Origin: DASZRZ01 sp963732925
GTDB taxonomy: Bacteria > Acidobacteriota > Terriglobia > Terriglobales > Acidobacteriaceae
Direction: 5' to 3'
Assembly (NCBI GenBank): GCA_963732925.1
Contig: CAVTBJ010000010.1
Span: forward strand, 1-64,000
DNA length: 64,000 nt
Part shown: positions 27,793 through 37,111 of the stretch, one piece after another
Layout: the number at the start of each line of letters is the position of its first letter
Position numbering within the stretch: the stretch's first letter is position 1
The notes under the pieces: generated by a model
Seen by the model: only the letters and a program-made list of their open reading frames with translations
Database searches by the model: none
Told to the model about the DNA's origin: nothing
Program-made: the position numbers and the translations under genes

Positions 27793-30204
27793 ATGCGAGC
27801 CGAACACAACAACGGCATTGATCGCGGGAAGATGAATCGCGGAAACACGACTCGCAAGAAGAAGATGATGCTGCGGGCTGGCGGAGAGAGGTGGCTGCGG
27901 GCTTCGGCGGTGCTGCTGACGCTGGCGCTGTTGATGACATGGGGACTGCCGCGGCTGATGTTCGCGCAGGAGATGGAAGGAGAGTTGCGGGTCACGGTGC
28001 ACGACGCGGCGGGAAAGGCGATGGTAGCCCAGGTCCAGGTGAACGGACGCAATCCGCGGTTTCATGCCGAATCGGAAACCGACTCCCAGGGTGAAGCGAT
28101 CTTGCGGCGGCTGCCCTTCGGCGTCTACCAGATGCAAGTGACGAGCCAGGGCTTTCAGCCGTTCACCAAACAGATTGAAATTCAGTCCAATGTGCCGAAG
28201 AAGGTGGAAGCCACATTGCAAGTGGCAACGGTGGTGACTGAAATCACGGTGGAGGAGAAGGCGCCGCTGCTGGACACTTCCCGTCCCCGGCTGGTGCTGC
28301 GGGAGGGACGAGAGCAACTGGCGGAGGAGATGGGCACCACCATGGGACGGGGCCCGATCGACGTGATTGCCAGCATGCCGGGCTGGGTGCTGGAGGCCAA
28401 TGCGGTGCTGCATCCGCGCGGGTCGGAATACGACACGCAGTACGTAGTGGATGGAATGCCGGAATACGATAACCACTCGCTGACGTTTGCTCCGTCCTTC
28501 GAGAATGACGAATTCGAGGCGGTGAACGTGATGACCTCGGGAATGCCGGCGGAATACGGGCGGCGGCTGGGGGGCGTGATTACGCTGGATACGCGCAGAA
28601 TCACGCACCGGGGGCACAGTTTCGAGGCCAACCTGCAAGCAGGGAGCTACCAGAGCTATCTGGGATCGCTGCTGCAGCAGTACCGGGGAGACAAGACTTC
28701 GCTTTCGCTGGAAGTGGACGGCGGGCACACGCTTCGCTATCTGGATCCTCCATCGCTGGAGAACTTGACCAACCGGGGCAACTCGGGAGGACTGCACCTG
28801 CGGGTGGATCGCGACCTGACGCAGCGCGACCGGGTGAGTTTCTATTTTCGATCGGACCGTACGGGTTTCCAGGTGCCGAATGATCTGGCGCAACAGGCGG
28901 CGGGGCAGCGCCAGGGGAGAAATAACAGCGAGACGGCGGGCCAGATCCACTACCAGAGGAGCATCTCCGGCGGAACCCTGTTTTCGCTGCAGGGAATGGT
29001 GCGGGACCTGACGGCCACGCTGAACAGCAACACGCTCTCGACTCCCGTGTACGCGCAGCAGGACCGGGGCTTCCGCGAAAGCGCGCTGGTGGGAAACCTG
29101 AGCCAGGACCGGGAACACCATTCTTTGAAGTTCGGCGGGGATGTGCGGGTGAGTTCGCTGCGGGAGCATTTTGCTTACGCTCCCTCCGATCAACTGCCCA
29201 ACCTGGCGGCTGATTTCCGCGGCCAGAAGAGCAGCCTGGAATCGTCGCTGTTCGCCCAGGACCAGATGCATTTCGGTCATTTTGCGGCGAATGCGGGAGT
29301 GCGCTTCGATCAATACAGCCTGCTGGTAGAGGACACTGCGCTGAGTCCGCGGCTGGCGGCCAGCTACTACATTCCGCAGGCAGACCTGCAGATCCGAGCG
29401 TCCTACGACCGCGTATTCGAGCCGCCTCCGACGGAGAACCTGCTGTTCAGCAGCGCGGCGGCGGGGCTGGGGCTGGAAGGGGTGGAGGGAGGTGTCCCGG
29501 TGCCGACGAGCCGCGCGAACTTCTACGAAGTGGGGATCAGCAAGGCGTTCTGGGGAGTATTTCGGCTGGACATAAGCCAGTACTGGCGGCAATTCCAAAA
29601 TTTTCTCGACGATGATGTGTTCCTGAATACCGGGCTCTCCTTTCCCATTACGTTTCATAGCGCTAACATCCGAGGCACGGAGGCAAGGCTGGAGCTGCCG
29701 GGCTGGCGTACTCTTTCCGGCTTTCTCAGCTACGCCAACATGCTGGGGCGGGCGGCCTCTCCGGTAACGGGAGGATTGTTCGTGAAAGGAGGCAACGCCG
29801 AAGAACTGCGCGGTCCGGGACTGGTGTTTCCCGCGAGCCAGGATCAACGCAATACCGCAGCAGCGCAAGCGCGGTGGCAGGTGCTGCCGCGGCTCTGGGT
29901 GATGAGCGAAGCGCACTATGGCAGCGGGCTGCCAGTCGATTTGGCGGATACTACCGACGCCGGCATTCCGCAGTCGATTCTCGACCGAGTCAATTTCGAC
30001 CGTGGACGCGTGCGCCCCAACTTCAGCCTGGATCTCGCCGTGGGAACGCGGATTTATCAGCAGGGAGAGTGCTCGGCCAACCTGCAGGTGAGCGTGCGGA
30101 ATGTGAGCAACCGCCTGAATGTAATCAATTTCAGCGGGCTGTTCTCAGGAACGGCGCTGGCGCCGGGGCGGCAAGTGTCGGTGCGGTTGAAGACCCGGTT
30201 CTGA
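27793..30204 (+). CDS. TonB-dependent-receptor-like outer membrane protein with carboxypeptidase-regulatory domain
   Basis: 803 residues. A long basic N-terminus leads into a hydrophobic signal (ASAVLLTLALLMTWGLPRLMFAQ). Residues ~60-150 are a carboxypeptidase-regulatory-like Ig domain (GELRVTVHDAAGKAMVAQVQ, GFQPFTKQIEIQ). A plug-like segment has YDTQYVVDGMPEYDNHSLT and SGMPAEYGRRLGGVITLDTR. A large beta-barrel ends in Arg-Phe, the terminal aromatic signal for BAM insertion. This resembles the Oar/SusC-like receptors abundant in acidobacteria; the ligand is unknown. The start is uncertain: GAGGGAG abuts ATG 27793, and other ATGs lie at 27832 and further in. Confidence 0.85.
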   Translation: MRAEHNNGIDRGKMNRGNTTRKKKMMLRAGGERWLRASAVLLTLALLMTWGLPRLMFAQEMEGELRVTVHDAAGKAMVAQVQVNGRNPRFHAESETDSQGEAILRRLPFGVYQMQVTSQGFQPFTKQIEIQSNVPKKVEATLQVATVVTEITVEEKAPLLDTSRPRLVLREGREQLAEEMGTTMGRGPIDVIASMPGWVLEANAVLHPRGSEYDTQYVVDGMPEYDNHSLTFAPSFENDEFEAVNVMTSGMPAEYGRRLGGVITLDTRRITHRGHSFEANLQAGSYQSYLGSLLQQYRGDKTSLSLEVDGGHTLRYLDPPSLENLTNRGNSGGLHLRVDRDLTQRDRVSFYFRSDRTGFQVPNDLAQQAAGQRQGRNNSETAGQIHYQRSISGGTLFSLQGMVRDLTATLNSNTLSTPVYAQQDRGFRESALVGNLSQDREHHSLKFGGDVRVSSLREHFAYAPSDQLPNLAADFRGQKSSLESSLFAQDQMHFGHFAANAGVRFDQYSLLVEDTALSPRLAASYYIPQADLQIRASYDRVFEPPPTENLLFSSAAAGLGLEGVEGGVPVPTSRANFYEVGISKAFWGVFRLDISQYWRQFQNFLDDDVFLNTGLSFPITFHSANIRGTEARLELPGWRTLSGFLSYANMLGRAASPVTGGLFVKGGNAEELRGPGLVFPASQDQRNTAAAQARWQVLPRLWVMSEAHYGSGLPVDLADTTDAGIPQSILDRVNFDRGRVRPNFSLDLAVGTRIYQQGECSANLQVSVRNVSNRLNVINFSGLFSGTALAPGRQVSVRLKTRF

Positions 30205-30229
30205 GCTTTCTGGTTTCTGGCAACTGCTG

Positions 30230-30314
30230 AAAAACCCCATCGAACTACCTCAGCGGCTAAAGCCGCCATTTCGATTCGGCCATTTCACGCAGGCCTGAAG
30301 GCCTGCGCCACCGG
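30230..30314. repeat. composite ~85-bp intergenic repeat (type C plus type B hairpins)
   Basis: AAAAACCCCATCGAACTACC, CTCAGCGGCTAAAGCCGCCA, GATTCGGCCAT and CGCAGGCCTGAAGGCCTGCG in order, ending CCACCGGT. The whole arrangement recurs at 43066-43152 with few changes, so these modules travel together. Confidence 0.85.
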
Positions 30315-30320
30315 TGTTGG

Positions 30321-30378
30321 ATGTTTCAGCAATCGGTTGGTATTTTTCAGCAATCCTTGGTGTTTTTCAGCAACAGGC
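30321..30378. repeat. three tandem ~20-bp units containing TTTCAGCAA
   Basis: ATGTTTCAGCAATCGGTTGG, TATTTTTCAGCAATCCTTGG and TGTTTTTCAGCAACAGGC follow head to tail. A single unit (GTTTTTCGGCAACCTG) follows the other composite repeat at 43160. Confidence 0.75.
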
Positions 30379-30395
30379 ATCCGGTCAGAAGGTCG

Positions 30396-30860
30396 TCAGC
30401 GCTCGTAGCGGGTGGGCTGCGGTCCCTGCTCCAGAGTCTGACGGTCCCAGATGGCGCCTTCGCGGGTGTAACTGGCGAGTTCGAAATCCTGGGTAAGTTC
30501 CAGCGCGTCGGTGGGACAGGCGTCCTCGCACAGGCCGCAGAACATGCAGCGGCTCAGATCATAGGTGAAGGTGGTCAATTCCTTGCGACGGGTCTTCTCA
30601 TTGCGCTCGGCGGCGACCACGATCAAGTGTTCGGGGCAGGCCAGCGCGCACAGATCACAAGCGATGCAGAGAGTTTCTCCGGTATCGGGATTGACGTTGA
30701 GGCGGGGAGCGCCGCGATAGCGCTCGGCCACCTGGGGGCGCTGCAGAGGATACTGCTCGGTACAGATCTCCCTGGGGTTCTGGTTTTTGAAGGTAATGGC
30801 CAGACCGCGCAGCAGGTCCAGCAGGAGAAACCGATTCAGCGCTTTTTTGAGCCCGCTCAA
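30396..30860 (-). CDS. nuoI: NADH-quinone oxidoreductase subunit I-like protein (2x[4Fe-4S])
   Basis: About 154 residues from a TTG codon at 30860 (GGGGTG just upstream); no ATG is in frame near there, so the start is tentative. N-terminal amphipathic part: KKALNRFLLLDLLRGLAITF. Two ferredoxin clusters: CIACDLCALACP and CMFCGLCEDACP, the NuoI signature with spacing CxxCxxCxxxCP. NuoI carries the N6a/N6b clusters of complex I. No other nuo gene is in the window, so it is either a detached subunit or part of another hydrogenase-like complex. It follows two secreted-protein genes on the same strand. Confidence 0.85.
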   Translation of the reverse strand: MSGLKKALNRFLLLDLLRGLAITFKNQNPREICTEQYPLQRPQVAERYRGAPRLNVNPDTGETLCIACDLCALACPEHLIVVAAERNEKTRRKELTTFTYDLSRCMFCGLCEDACPTDALELTQDFELASYTREGAIWDRQTLEQGPQPTRYER

Positions 30861-30952
30861 TGTGCACCCCGGTTCACAAAGATGGGTATGGCTTGTGGCC
30901 AGTCTACTCCCCAAGGGCGGAGGAAGCCAGCAGTGCGAGCGGGCGGGGACGC

Positions 30953-31768
30953 CTACTGCGGTGGCGGTTTTGGGTTGGGATTGGCTCCCTGGCCGGTGGC
31001 CTGCCTGGCAGCCTGCCTGGCGGTATTGACGGCGCGGCTGGCGCGCTCGGCAGCGAAAGGAGTGTTGCCAACGCGTCCCGCGTTGGCAGGCGATCCCTGC
31101 AGGGTGGAGGGCTGTTGCACGGGCGGAGTCCGCTGCTGGGGAGCTCCCACGTGCTGCCCCGGCGCCTGCGCTTCCCCGGTGCCGGTGAGGAGTCCCGAGG
31201 TGGCCTGACGGATCGAGTTGGTGGTGGTGACAGGGACGACCTCGCCGTGGCCGCCCGGCTTCGCCGGGCACGGCCATGGTGATGGGGAGATTGGGCTTGC
31301 ACTCGGGTCCAGCCTGCTGAAATTTCTGCACGACAAAAATGACAGGAGAATTGGCGACATCGGCCTGCGGCATTTCTTCCTTCTCATATCCCGCTACCTG
31401 GACCCAGCGTCCCTGCTCAGGCTGGAGGGAAGAGAGATCGCCGCCGAGGCGATAGGCGTGCTGGTTGCGGCGCTGCAACAGCCATTCTCCGGAGCGCTGG
31501 AAAAGGCAGCCGGCGAGAGTGAGCTGATTGCCGCCGGGGAACGGGAGCCCCACCTGCGGCATGTCTCCGGATTCTCCCGCCTGAAGCGGGGCAACGCCAT
31601 TGACAGTGTAGTGCTCGCCGCTGGCTCCAAGTTTTGCGCCGAACGCGAGCCGGGGTTGTTGTCGCCGGGTGGAAACATTCCCGCCTGCTTGTTTTTGGCA
31701 TACAGGCCAGCAAAAACCGCCGCTACGGTCAGGGCAAAAACCATACAGATGAGCGCGAGCGTCTTCAT
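30953..31768 (-). CDS. membrane-anchored secreted protein with DUF5818-like domain, frameshifted
   Basis: ATG 31768 opens a signal anchor (TLALICMVFALTVAAVFAGL, YAKNKQ). The frame then changes within a run of C near 31660 (one base apparently missing) and again near 31255 (one extra). Rejoined, the middle reads LTLAGCLFQRSGEWLLQRRN, then YRLGGDLSSLQPEQGRWVQV. That is the same OB-like pattern (GCL...G...L....Y.L.GD.S.L....G..V.V) as the next gene upstream. The C-terminus is a long Gln/Pro/Ala-rich tail ending PNPKPPPQ. Function unknown; extracytoplasmic. Confidence 0.6.
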
Positions 31769-31989
31769 TTCATCTCCCAAGCCAGCTCCTACCATCCTAA
31801 TTTAGAAGCTCTGAGTATGTCGATTCGAGGTCCGAGGCGTCGGGTTTTGGAAATGCCGGATGGCAGAAGCAAACGGGGGCCTGCAGCCAAGCCACATACC
31901 CCCGTTCGAATGGAGCCGCGCAGCAGCGGCGACGACAAGCTCACCTCTGCTCCGTCATGCCAGGCACGAGTGTTCCGCGGACAACGAAG

Positions 31990-32436
31990 TTATTGTCCCG
32001 GCGGAGGCGTGTGCATGCCACCCGGGGTGGATCCGGCGCCTGCTCCGGTCTGACAAGTGTCGGCGATCTGAGTGACGTTCTGCACCTGCAGGGTCTGCGA
32101 GGCATGGGCGGAAGCGGACTGTCCCGCCATGCTGCCGCTGGCTGAAGCGCCTTCCCCGCCGATTGTGGAGCTGGTCTGGATCTCCACTTCTTTCCCCACG
32201 TTCTTGGACAGCTTGGAAGTCTGGCCCTTCAGTTGATAGGTGGTTCCATCCTCCGCCATCAGGCGGAAGTTGCCTCGTGTGCCGGCAAGGCAGCCGCGAA
32301 CGGCGTTTTGGCCCATGTTGCTGTGGCTGGATTGCGCGTCGGGCTGGCCGGATTGCATGCCCGGTTGACTGGCTTGCGCGAAGCCGAGCGTCCCCGCCAG
32401 CAGCAAGGTTGCGAGAGTTGCGAGTGCTTTCGTCAT
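31990..32436 (-). CDS. secreted DUF5818-like protein
   Basis: 148 residues from ATG 32436 with GGAGG eight bases upstream. Signal peptide (LATLATLLLAGTLGFAQ), then NAVRGCLAGTRGNFRLMAED, TTYQLKGQTSKLSKNVGKEV and EIQTSS: a small beta domain common in acidobacterial secreted proteins. The rest is Ser/Ala/Gly/Gln-rich, ending GGMHTPPPGQ. It is probably periplasmic and its ligand is unknown. It is the first of three minus-strand genes with the related protein at 30953-31768 and nuoI. Confidence 0.8.
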   Translation of the reverse strand: MTKALATLATLLLAGTLGFAQASQPGMQSGQPDAQSSHSNMGQNAVRGCLAGTRGNFRLMAEDGTTYQLKGQTSKLSKNVGKEVEIQTSSTIGGEGASASGSMAGQSASAHASQTLQVQNVTQIADTCQTGAGAGSTPGGMHTPPPGQ

Positions 32437-32633
32437 GGTGCAGTTTCCTCCAAGTTGTACGAGTGGACGCACAGGGGGATTAGAGACGGGGCAGGGGTGC
32501 GGGGTGGCCTATTCTGTTGCAGAAAGAAACATGCGGGATGGCCAGCCGGGCAGGCATCCCCAGACTGTAAAGACGAAGCGGGTAGAATGCTGGCCGGGAG
32601 CACGAGCCGGGAGACGGACCACAAGGAGGAGTT

Positions 32634-33125
32634 TTGGCGGGCCGCAGCGAGGTGCCGGAGGAGTTATGGATGGAGGAAGCGCTGCGCGAGGCGGCACGAG
32701 CTCTGGCGCTGGGGGAGGTTCCAGTGGGCGCGGTGGTGGTATGCGAAGGGCGGATTGTGGGCCGGGGCGGGAACCGCAATTTGAGCGATCACGATGCCAC
32801 CGCGCACGCGGAGATTGTTGCCTTACGGCAGGCTGGGCACGAGCTGGGAAATCACAGGCTGACGGAGTGCGAGATCTACGTGAGCCTGGAGCCCTGCGCC
32901 ATGTGCGCGGGGGCCATGGTGCATGCCCGCCTGAAGCGCCTGATCTATGGAGCCGACGATCCGAAGGCGGGGGCGGTGAGAACCGTGATGCAGGTGCTGA
33001 ACCACCCTGGACTGAACCATCAGATGGCGGTGACGCCCGGCGTGCTGGCGGGCCGCAGCGCGGAGTTGCTGCAAAGGTTCTTTCGGGAAAAGCGGGTGAG
33101 CAGCAGTGAAGCGCAGAAAGGCTGA
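32634..33125 (+). CDS. tadA: tRNA-specific adenosine deaminase TadA
   Basis: 163 residues from a TTG start that has AGGAGG five bases upstream; the first ATG in frame is too far in. Cytidine-deaminase fold with the zinc/catalytic motifs TAHAEIVAL (His, catalytic Glu) and PCAMCAGAMVHAR (two Cys ligands). It deaminates A34 to inosine in the anticodon of tRNA-Arg(ACG). C-terminal segment HPGLNHQMAVTPGVLAG matches bacterial TadA. A tRNA-Ser gene follows 260 bp downstream. Confidence 0.95.
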   Translation: MAGRSEVPEELWMEEALREAARALALGEVPVGAVVVCEGRIVGRGGNRNLSDHDATAHAEIVALRQAGHELGNHRLTECEIYVSLEPCAMCAGAMVHARLKRLIYGADDPKAGAVRTVMQVLNHPGLNHQMAVTPGVLAGRSAELLQRFFREKRVSSSEAQKG

Positions 33126-33386
33126 GGCTCGAGGCGATCCCAAGAAACTGCTATCTGCGAGGCTTGCAATCAAAGCTGGAAGCCGAAATCCGAAAAAGAC
33201 CGAAGCGTCGCTCGCCCCGCCCACGCCGGCAAGTGAGGGGAACGAGTTCTGATGGCAGGTTGCGAGCCTGCCTGCTAAAATCGTGCAGGGCCGCGACATG
33301 CGGCTCGCTGCAACCACGCCATTCCTGTCCAATTCCCGTTGCCTGGGCGCCGTTCGGGCTGCCGAGCGGCGGGTTTCGGTCGATGC

Positions 33387-33476
33387 GGAGAGATGGGTGA
33401 GTGGTTGAAACCGCGCGCCTCGAAAGCGTGTATACCTGAAAGGGTATCGGGGGTTCGAATCCCTCTCTCTCCGCCA
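33387..33476 (+). tRNA. tRNA-Ser (anticodon CGA)
   Basis: Acceptor stem GGAGAGA / TCTCTCC followed by an encoded GCCA. The D-loop has GAGTGGTTGAAA. The anticodon arm is CGCGC-CTCGAAA-GCGTG, giving anticodon CGA. A long variable arm (TATACC TGAA GGGTAT) is typical of serine tRNAs, and the T-arm is GGGGGTTCGAATCCCTC. It reads UCG codons. Confidence 0.97.
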
Positions 33477-33688
33477 TACTCTCCAAGCTCTCTCCGCCAT
33501 CGTCCGACGGGTGCTTCCTCCGTGGGAGGACTTCAAACCGGATCACGTTGGCGCCGTCTTTCCTCCGTCCTTCCTCCTTCCTCTTAAGTACAAGCGTCCT
33601 GAAATTCATGGCAGAGGCAATGGGGCGGACCAATGCCTCCCTGTGGGCAGGAAGTCCCACGAGGTGAATCACTGGGATGCGCTGGATA

Positions 33689-34003
33689 TCAGGCCTTTTT
33701 CAGGCTATCGCGCCAGGCCATAGCTTCCAGTTCGACGCGGACCGCTTCCTCGATGGGAATGACGGGGCGAGCCTGGAATTCAAAAGCCGGGAAGGTAGAG
33801 CATGCCTTGTGAACGGCCGCCGGATCATCGCAGTCCACCAACATATGCCCGCCCCACTCACCCACGCGCACGACGAAAGACTCGATCTTGAAATTGGCGG
33901 GCGCCTTCCATTGGCGGAAGACTTCGAGAATCCGGTTCTGGGCATTCTCGTACTCCGCGGGAGAACCTTGCGGGCGTTCAAACCAACTGATCATGTATTT
34001 CAT
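33689..34003 (-). CDS. DUF3303-family small protein
   Basis: 104 residues from ATG 34003, eight bases after AGGAGG; a GTG two codons earlier is too close to the Shine-Dalgarno. Sequence: MKYMISWFERPQGSPAEYEN, NFKIESFVVRVGEWGGHMLV, DCDDPAAVHKACSTFPAFEF. It resembles single-domain alpha/beta (ferredoxin-like) proteins annotated DUF3303. Cytoplasmic and of unknown function. It is divergent from the histidine kinase gene. Confidence 0.75.
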   Translation of the reverse strand: MKYMISWFERPQGSPAEYENAQNRILEVFRQWKAPANFKIESFVVRVGEWGGHMLVDCDDPAAVHKACSTFPAFEFQARPVIPIEEAVRVELEAMAWRDSLKKA

Positions 34004-34203
34004 GGACACATCCTCCTCGATTAAGTTGCAGTAGCCCTAAATCGGAAATTTAAAATTTTGAGTGGAATCTCAGGGATTGTCCGTGAACTATACGCTGATT
34101 GCCGGGCCTTGTGGGCTCGACAATCTGACGATCTGACGATCTGAAGAGGCGCTGTCACAACTCGCGCAGTGTTCGGCGGTTCGCGGTACGATGAAGCCAG
34201 GAC

Positions 34204-35493
34204 ATGGACGAAAGCGTGCAAAGCAGGTTCAACCGGCTGGATCTCCTCTGGCTGGCTTTTCTGATTGGACTGGCGGTGCTGCCGCCGGTTCGCGAAGTAC
34301 ACAAGCAGCTTGTGCTGGCTGCGATTGCGACCATCCAGTTGCTGGAGCGAGATTTTCTGGTGCGCTGGCCAAAGACTGGCCGGTCGCTGGTGGTGCTGCT
34401 GAAGACTTCCCTGGCGACGCTGCTGATTGCGCATACCGCCTCCGGGCCCAGCATCAACAGCAGCTACTGGCCGATTTATTTCGTGCCGGTCGTGACGGCG
34501 GCGATGTACTTCGGGGTGCGGGCAACGCTGGGGTGGACTCTGCTGGCTTCGGCGGCCTACTGCTCGTATCTGTATCCCGCGCTGCAGGAATATCAACTGA
34601 CTGGGGAAAGCATCGGGTTGCTGGGAATCCGGGTGCTGTTTTTCTTCCTGGCGGCGATGATCGTGAACCGCTTCGCGGTGGAGAACCGGGAACAGACCCG
34701 GCGGTATCAGGTGGTGGCGAGGGAACTGGCGGAGACAAACCGGCAACTGCAGCGCGCCCAGGCGGAAGCGCGGCGCTCGGAACGGCTGGCGGCGCTGGGC
34801 CAGCTCTCCGCGGGGCTGGCGCACGAGATTCGCAACCCACTGGGAGTAATCAAAGGCTCGGCGGAGATGTTGAGCCAGAAGCTGGATGGTTGCAGTCCCC
34901 TGGCGGGCGAGCTGGCGGGATACATTTCCAGCGAAGTGAACCGGTTGAGCGTGCTGGTGACGCGGTTTTTGAATTTTGCCCGGCCGCTCGAAGCGGAGCC
35001 GGCACCGTGCAATATTTCCGCATTGCTGGACCACGCGGCAGCGACGGTGAGCGATCCCTGGCGGGGCGCGACGGTGACGGTGCGGAAGAACTATGCGCCG
35101 GAGCTTCCGCTGGTGCCGCTGGACGAGGGTCTGTTCGAGCAGGCTTTTGTGAACCTGGTGCAGAATGCCTATGAAGCCATGGGCGAGCAGGGCGGCACGG
35201 TGGATCTCGAGATCGCGCGCGCGCGGGAGAATGGGCGGGCGGGAGTGGAGGTACGGGTGCGGGATTCGGGCCCGGGAGTGCCGGCGGAGCTGCGCGAGCA
35301 GATCTTCAATCCCTTCGTCACCACCAAGGCCAGCGGAGTGGGGCTGGGGCTGTCGATCGTCTCGAAAATCGTGGATGAACATCGCGGCAACATTCGGGTG
35401 GAGAGCGCGCCGGGCGAAGGCACCTGCTTTGTCGTGTTCTTCCCTTTGCAGGAGGAGGCCGCGGAGTTGAGCGCAGCGCGGGTTGCGCGATAA
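34204..35493 (+). CDS. membrane sensor histidine kinase (NtrB-like)
   Basis: 429 residues. Residues 1-160 hold about five membrane spans; a coiled-coil linker follows (residues 160-195). The HisKA box GQLSAGLAHEIRNPLGVIKG has His207. The ATPase domain is complete: N box FVNLVQNAYEAM, G1 VRDSGPGVP, F box IFNPFVTTKASG, G2 VGLGLSIVSKIV. The stop lies four bases before the start of a sigma54-type response regulator, so the two are an operon and a cognate pair. The stimulus is not evident. Confidence 0.92.
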   Translation: MDESVQSRFNRLDLLWLAFLIGLAVLPPVREVHKQLVLAAIATIQLLERDFLVRWPKTGRSLVVLLKTSLATLLIAHTASGPSINSSYWPIYFVPVVTAAMYFGVRATLGWTLLASAAYCSYLYPALQEYQLTGESIGLLGIRVLFFFLAAMIVNRFAVENREQTRRYQVVARELAETNRQLQRAQAEARRSERLAALGQLSAGLAHEIRNPLGVIKGSAEMLSQKLDGCSPLAGELAGYISSEVNRLSVLVTRFLNFARPLEAEPAPCNISALLDHAAATVSDPWRGATVTVRKNYAPELPLVPLDEGLFEQAFVNLVQNAYEAMGEQGGTVDLEIARARENGRAGVEVRVRDSGPGVPAELREQIFNPFVTTKASGVGLGLSIVSKIVDEHRGNIRVESAPGEGTCFVVFFPLQEEAAELSAARVAR

Positions 35494-35497
35494 AGCT

Positions 35498-36865
35498 ATG
35501 GCAAGCGTTCTGATCGTCGAAGATGAAGCCAAGATGCGGCGGCTGCTGGAACTGAACCTGGCCGACGACGGCTTCAGCGTGGTTTCCGCGGCCGACGCGG
35601 AGGCGGGGCTGAAGCTGCTGGCCTCGACTCCGGTGGACCTGGTGCTGACCGACCTGAAGCTTCCGGGCATGGGAGGCCTGGAATTCCTGCAGGCGGTGAA
35701 GCGCGCGAACGGCTCCCTGCCGGTGATTGTGATGACCGCTTTCGGCACGGTGGAGACGGCAGTGGAGGCGATGAAAGCCGGGGCCAGCGATTATGTGCTG
35801 AAGCCGTTCTCCCTGGCCGAGATGCGCATGGTGGTGCACAAGGAACTGGACGTTTCCCGGCTGCGCGAGGAAAACCGTTCGTTGCGGGAAGCGCTGGGCG
35901 AGCGCTACTGCCATCCCAACATTGTTGCCCGCAGCGCCAAGATGCAGGAAGTGCTGAGCACGGTGGAGCGCGTGGCTCCCACCAACTCGACGGTGCTGCT
36001 GGGCGGAGAGAGCGGAGTGGGAAAGGACCTGATCGCGCGCGCCATCCATGAAAAATCACGGCACAGCGGCGGACCATTCCTGAAGATCAACAGTACGGCC
36101 ATCCCGGAGAACCTGCTGGAAAGCGAGCTGTTCGGCTATGAGAAGGGGGCGTTCACCGGGGCCACCGCCAGCAAGCCGGGAAAATTCGAGCTGGCAGACA
36201 AGGGCACTCTGTTCCTGGATGAAATTGGCGATGTTCCCCCGGCGACGCAGGTCAAACTGCTGCGGGTGCTGCAGGAACGCGAATTCGAACGCCTGGGAGG
36301 AACGAAGACAATCAAGGTGGACGTTCGCCTGATTGCGGCCACCAATCGCGACCTGCGGGCCGCGCTGGAAGAAGGCACATTCCGCGAGGACCTCTACTAC
36401 CGGCTGAATGTCGTACCGATTGATATTGCTCCGCTGCGGGAACGCAGAGAGGACATTCCGGAACTGGTGGAGCTATTCCTTTCCCGCTTTGCCAATCCCT
36501 CGGGGAAAGCGATCGAGGGCATTGCGCCCGACGCGCTGAATGTGCTGATGGATCATTACTGGCCGGGGAATGTGCGGGAGCTGCAGAACGTGATTGAGCG
36601 GGCCAGCGCGCTGGCCAGCGGCAAGGTGTTGCAGGTGGCGGACATTCGTCTGGATTCCCGGGCGCGGCCGGCGGAGACGAGCAATGGCTTTCTTCCCGCA
36701 GGCTCGACGCTGGAGGAATGGGAAGACGAGATGATTCGGGAAGCGCTGCGCCGCGCCAACGGGAATAAAAGCCAGGCGGCGAGATTGCTGGGACTATCGC
36801 GCAACGCGCTGCGCTACCGGCTGTCCAAGATTGGCATCCACGAAGAAGAGGAAAAGGAAGGCTGA
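35498..36865 (+). CDS. sigma54-dependent response regulator (NtrC family)
   Basis: 455 residues from ATG 35498 (a TTG at 35483 would overlap the kinase). REC domain with phospho-acceptor Asp52 in VLTDLKLPGM and Lys102 in LKPF. AAA+ domain: Walker A GGESGVGKD (about 169-177), the sigma54-contact loop GAFTGA (217-222), Walker B GTLFLDEIGD and the arginine-finger region. Fis-type HTH at the end: NKSQAARLLGLSRNALRYRL. It activates sigma54 promoters after phosphorylation by its upstream kinase. A matching sigma54 promoter lies 250 bp downstream in front of the FecR-domain gene. Confidence 0.95.
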   Translation: MASVLIVEDEAKMRRLLELNLADDGFSVVSAADAEAGLKLLASTPVDLVLTDLKLPGMGGLEFLQAVKRANGSLPVIVMTAFGTVETAVEAMKAGASDYVLKPFSLAEMRMVVHKELDVSRLREENRSLREALGERYCHPNIVARSAKMQEVLSTVERVAPTNSTVLLGGESGVGKDLIARAIHEKSRHSGGPFLKINSTAIPENLLESELFGYEKGAFTGATASKPGKFELADKGTLFLDEIGDVPPATQVKLLRVLQEREFERLGGTKTIKVDVRLIAATNRDLRAALEEGTFREDLYYRLNVVPIDIAPLRERREDIPELVELFLSRFANPSGKAIEGIAPDALNVLMDHYWPGNVRELQNVIERASALASGKVLQVADIRLDSRARPAETSNGFLPAGSTLEEWEDEMIREALRRANGNKSQAARLLGLSRNALRYRLSKIGIHEEEEKEG

Positions 36866-36976
36866 GGCGCGCGAGGCTTTCAATGCGCGAAGCTTGCGCA
36901 GGCCGCGTCGGCAATGCGGCGGATGAGTCGAGTGCGTTCCATGAAGTTGGTCAGCCGGCGGTGGCAGCGGTTCTCC

Positions 36977-36993
36977 GGTGGTTGAAAACCACC
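36977..36993 (+). promoter_or_regulatory. inverted repeat, candidate enhancer site for the NtrC-type regulator
   Basis: GGTGGTT-GAA-AACCACC, a 7-bp perfect palindrome with a 3-bp centre, about 120 bp upstream of the -24 element. That distance is normal for bacterial enhancer-binding proteins. A half-site-like CACCACC occurs at about 37009. It could instead be a weak terminator of the regulator gene, but no T run follows. Confidence 0.5.
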
Positions 36994-37111
36994 AGCCTGA
37001 TCGAAATTCACCACCAAATTCACGATAGAGGGCTTCAGGGGCGGCTATGGGAGTTCCCTGTCAATCGCTGAATACAAAGGAGATGGGTGCAGGCGATCGT
37101 GGACCTCGCTC

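Noticed and set aside
27646..29916. A 756-codon open frame on the minus strand
   Set aside because: It is antisense to the TonB-receptor-like gene. The translation is rich in Arg/His/Gln with no recognisable domain, which is the usual shadow of a high-GC gene.
33126..33386. Possible signal recognition particle RNA between tadA and tRNA-Ser
   Set aside because: The ffs gene is often found near here in bacteria, but the conserved GGAAGCAGCC / GGTCAGG loop elements are absent.
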